A stretch of 14,378 bases of DNA. It comes from Fimbriimonadales bacterium (GTDB taxonomy: Bacteria > Armatimonadota > Fimbriimonadia > Fimbriimonadales > ATM1). The stretch's first letter is position 1. Each line of letters starts with the position of its first letter. The DNA lies in the NCBI GenBank assembly GCA_025922995.1, contig JAICGT010000007.1, positions 1 through 14,378 of the forward strand, given 5' to 3'. The notes below the pieces were generated by a model, which was not told the DNA's origin, did not search any database, and saw only the letters and a program-made list of their open reading frames with translations. Of this stretch, positions 12,722 to 14,378 are shown in pieces. Made by a program: the position numbers and the translations under genes.

Positions 12722-14378
12722 ATGGAAATGCCAGAGAACAACGGAAACGAAGCCGGCGGCAAGTACATCAGCCTCGACGAGGTACGCGAGAAGCTCATCG
12801 CCAGTGGTGGTGCGGAAGGCTGGCGCGATATCGAGGAACTCGCCGAAGCGGAGGGGTTCGACGAACTGCTTCACCGCGAGTTTCCAAGACAGGCAGGGCC
12901 GTTCTCCACCTCATTAGACCGGCGGTCGTTCTTGAAGCTAATGGGCGCCTCGCTTGCGCTTGCGGGCCTCGCGGCGTGTAGGCCTCAGAGGATCGAGAAG
13001 ATCGTGCCCTACGTCAGCGTTCCGGAAAACGTCACGCCGGGAATGCCGGTCCGCTACGCTACCACGCTGACGCTGGGTGGGTTTGCTCTGGGCGCGGTGG
13101 TGGAATCGCACGACGGTAGGCCGACCAAGATCGACGGGAACGAGGGTCATCCTGCGACATTAGGCTCCAGCAGCGCTGTCATGCAGGCAATGATTTTGGA
13201 TCTGTACGACCCGGATCGCTCCAAGTCCGTGATCAACGTCGATCAAGCAGGATCACTCGAAACTTTTTACAAGACCGCACGCCAGGCGCTTGCCGAACCC
13301 GGCGTGAGAATCCTGACGGAGGCGGTGACGTCTCCGTCACTGGCATCGTTGATCAACGAGTTTGTTGCCAAGCATCCTGGGTCGAAATGGCACGTTTACG
13401 AGCCGATGAACCGAGATACGCAGATGGTGGCGTCAAACGCGGTTTTCGGCGCGCCCATGCAACCGGTTTACAACTTCGGCAATGCGGATGTGATCGTTTC
13501 GCTGGACAGCGATTTTCTCGCTGAAGGGCCGGGGGCGATCCGCTATGCCCGCCAATACGCCGACCGCCGTCGCGTACGCGAAGGCTCGGCGGATATGAAC
13601 CGCATGTACGCCGTCGTGACCTCGCCGAATGTGACGTCCGCGGCAGCGGATCATCGGCTGCGGGCAAAGGGCGGCGACGTCGAGGGAATTGCCATGGCGA
13701 TGGCCGCGGGAGTCGGCGCCGGAGGCGCGGGAGCGACATTGTCGCCGGAAGCTTCGGGCTTTATGGACGCCGTCGTTGCCGACTTGAACGCGAATCGCGG
13801 CCGATGCGTTGTTGTTGCAGGCGACCAAGCTTCACCCGCAACGCATGCAGCGGCTTTCGCAATGAATCAGGCGCTCGGGAACCTCGGCACGACGGTCAAT
13901 TACATCGACGCAATCGAGGCTAACCCGGTGGTGAGCAGAGAATCGATCGCCGAGCTTTGCGCCGATCTCGAGAGCGGGGCCGCACAGTCGGTGATTGTTC
14001 TCGGCGGCAACCCCGCCTACACGACGCCGGGCTCGCTGAGATTTGGGGAACTGCTTCGCAAGGCGAAGTTCTCTGCCCATCTCGGCATGTATGCCGACGA
14101 GACCTCGGACGTATGCCAGTGGCATGTGCCGATGGCGCACGACCTCGAGGCCTGGGGCGATGCGAGGGCATTCGACGGGACAGCCTCGATCATTCAGCCG
14201 CTTATCGAACCGCTTTACGACGGATCGAGCCCGATCGAACTCATGGACGGCCTGCTTGGCCGGAAGCGAAATGGTTACGACATCGTTCGCGCTTACTGGC
14301 AGCGCGACGGCATTCGCCGGAATGTCCCTGCCGAAGCAGGGGTAGGCGACACATTCGAGACTCGCTGGAAGCGTGCCC
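12722..14378 (+). CDS. actB: Alternative Complex III subunit B, molybdopterin-oxidoreductase-like (3' end cut off by window)
   Basis: Large periplasmic subunit of Alternative Complex III, combining a molybdopterin-oxidoreductase fold without cofactor and a C-terminal iron-sulfur domain. 552 codons are visible; the frame runs off the window and, compared with a usual length near 1,000, the iron-sulfur part is missing. The N-terminus is typical of ActB: KYISLDEVREKL, then ELLHREFPRQAG, then an internal Tat motif DRRSFLKLMGASLALAGLA (66-84) ending in LAAC with Cys86, a possible lipid-attachment site. Further family blocks are IEKIVPYVSVPENVTPGMPV, ESHDGRPTKIDGNEGHPA and LDLYDPDRSKSV. Near the end, VIVLGGNPAYTTPG and HLGMYADETSDVCQWHVPMAH match the molybdopterin-family fold. 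ATG 12722 is the start, 6 bases after actA; a second ATG lies at 12728. The Tat motif well inside the protein shows that export is via the Tat system. Confidence 0.9.
   Translation, partial: MEMPENNGNEAGGKYISLDEVREKLIASGGAEGWRDIEELAEAEGFDELLHREFPRQAGPFSTSLDRRSFLKLMGASLALAGLAACRPQRIEKIVPYVSVPENVTPGMPVRYATTLTLGGFALGAVVESHDGRPTKIDGNEGHPATLGSSSAVMQAMILDLYDPDRSKSVINVDQAGSLETFYKTARQALAEPGVRILTEAVTSPSLASLINEFVAKHPGSKWHVYEPMNRDTQMVASNAVFGAPMQPVYNFGNADVIVSLDSDFLAEGPGAIRYARQYADRRRVREGSADMNRMYAVVTSPNVTSAAADHRLRAKGGDVEGIAMAMAAGVGAGGAGATLSPEASGFMDAVVADLNANRGRCVVVAGDQASPATHAAAFAMNQALGNLGTTVNYIDAIEANPVVSRESIAELCADLESGAAQSVIVLGGNPAYTTPGSLRFGELLRKAKFSAHLGMYADETSDVCQWHVPMAHDLEAWGDARAFDGTASIIQPLIEPLYDGSSPIELMDGLLGRKRNGYDIVRAYWQRDGIRRNVPAEAGVGDTFETRWKRA

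Noticed and set aside
13353..14171. Several minus-strand open frames opposite actB
   Set aside because: They are antisense shadows in GC-rich coding sequence, rich in Arg and Pro, and lack domain motifs.
1..14378. Mobile elements, CRISPR arrays, tRNA or rRNA genes, intrinsic terminators
   Set aside because: I looked for repeats with regular spacing, transposase or integrase motifs, tRNA-like folds and GC stems followed by T-runs, and saw none that hold up.

Overview
The window is a compact stretch of bacterial chromosome, moderately GC-rich by eye (not counted), with 17 protein genes on both strands. I see no rRNA, tRNA, CRISPR, transposon or phage gene. The gene content (Alternative Complex III, a Cys-type CcmE, a CtaM-like DUF420 protein, a short oxidase subunit III) indicates an aerobic, respiring, c-type-cytochrome-rich bacterium outside the classical Proteobacteria. 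Armatimonadota or a similar deep lineage is a guess from gene order and not demonstrated here.

Left block (1-2831, minus strand): an RpoD-like sigma factor, the transcript-cleavage factor GreA and class II lysyl-tRNA synthetase. The synthetase is cut by the window edge and loses its last part. lysS overlaps greA by 4 bases. A TATAAT box upstream of greA gives that pair its own likely promoter.

Divergent region (2832-3190): about 360 bases without a convincing gene. It carries a perfect 9-bp inverted repeat (2981-2989 / 3002-3010) whose arms resemble -35 and -10 hexamers on both strands, plus a small hairpin (3097-3113).

Middle block (3191-5808): plus-strand S-adenosylmethionine decarboxylase with an N-terminal membrane segment, peptidyl-tRNA hydrolase and 16S rRNA methyltransferase RsmG. 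These are followed by a minus-strand hot-dog thioesterase, convergent with rsmG and overlapping it by 4 bases, and a plus-strand alkyltransferase-like DNA-damage-binding protein.

Right block (5838-14378, all plus): a respiratory assembly island. CcmE (CXXXY type) and CcmF handle heme delivery to c-type cytochromes. A PlsC acyltransferase follows. CtaB makes heme O for the oxidase, then come oxidase subunit III, the copper chaperone SCO and the CtaM-like DUF420 protein. After a 263-base gap with a candidate promoter come ActA (pentaheme cytochrome) and ActB (truncated at the window edge) of Alternative Complex III, the quinol-oxidising partner of the oxidase. Cytochrome maturation, oxidase assembly and the quinol dehydrogenase are thus encoded side by side. 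ATGA or GTGA overlaps join several neighbours and suggest translational coupling.

Most of this is core metabolism. The points most worth a second look are the symmetric divergent promoter region, the membrane-anchored AdoMet decarboxylase, the Cys-type CcmE with a Q-for-H CcmF, the altered -35 recognition helix of the sigma factor, and the long leader ahead of actA.
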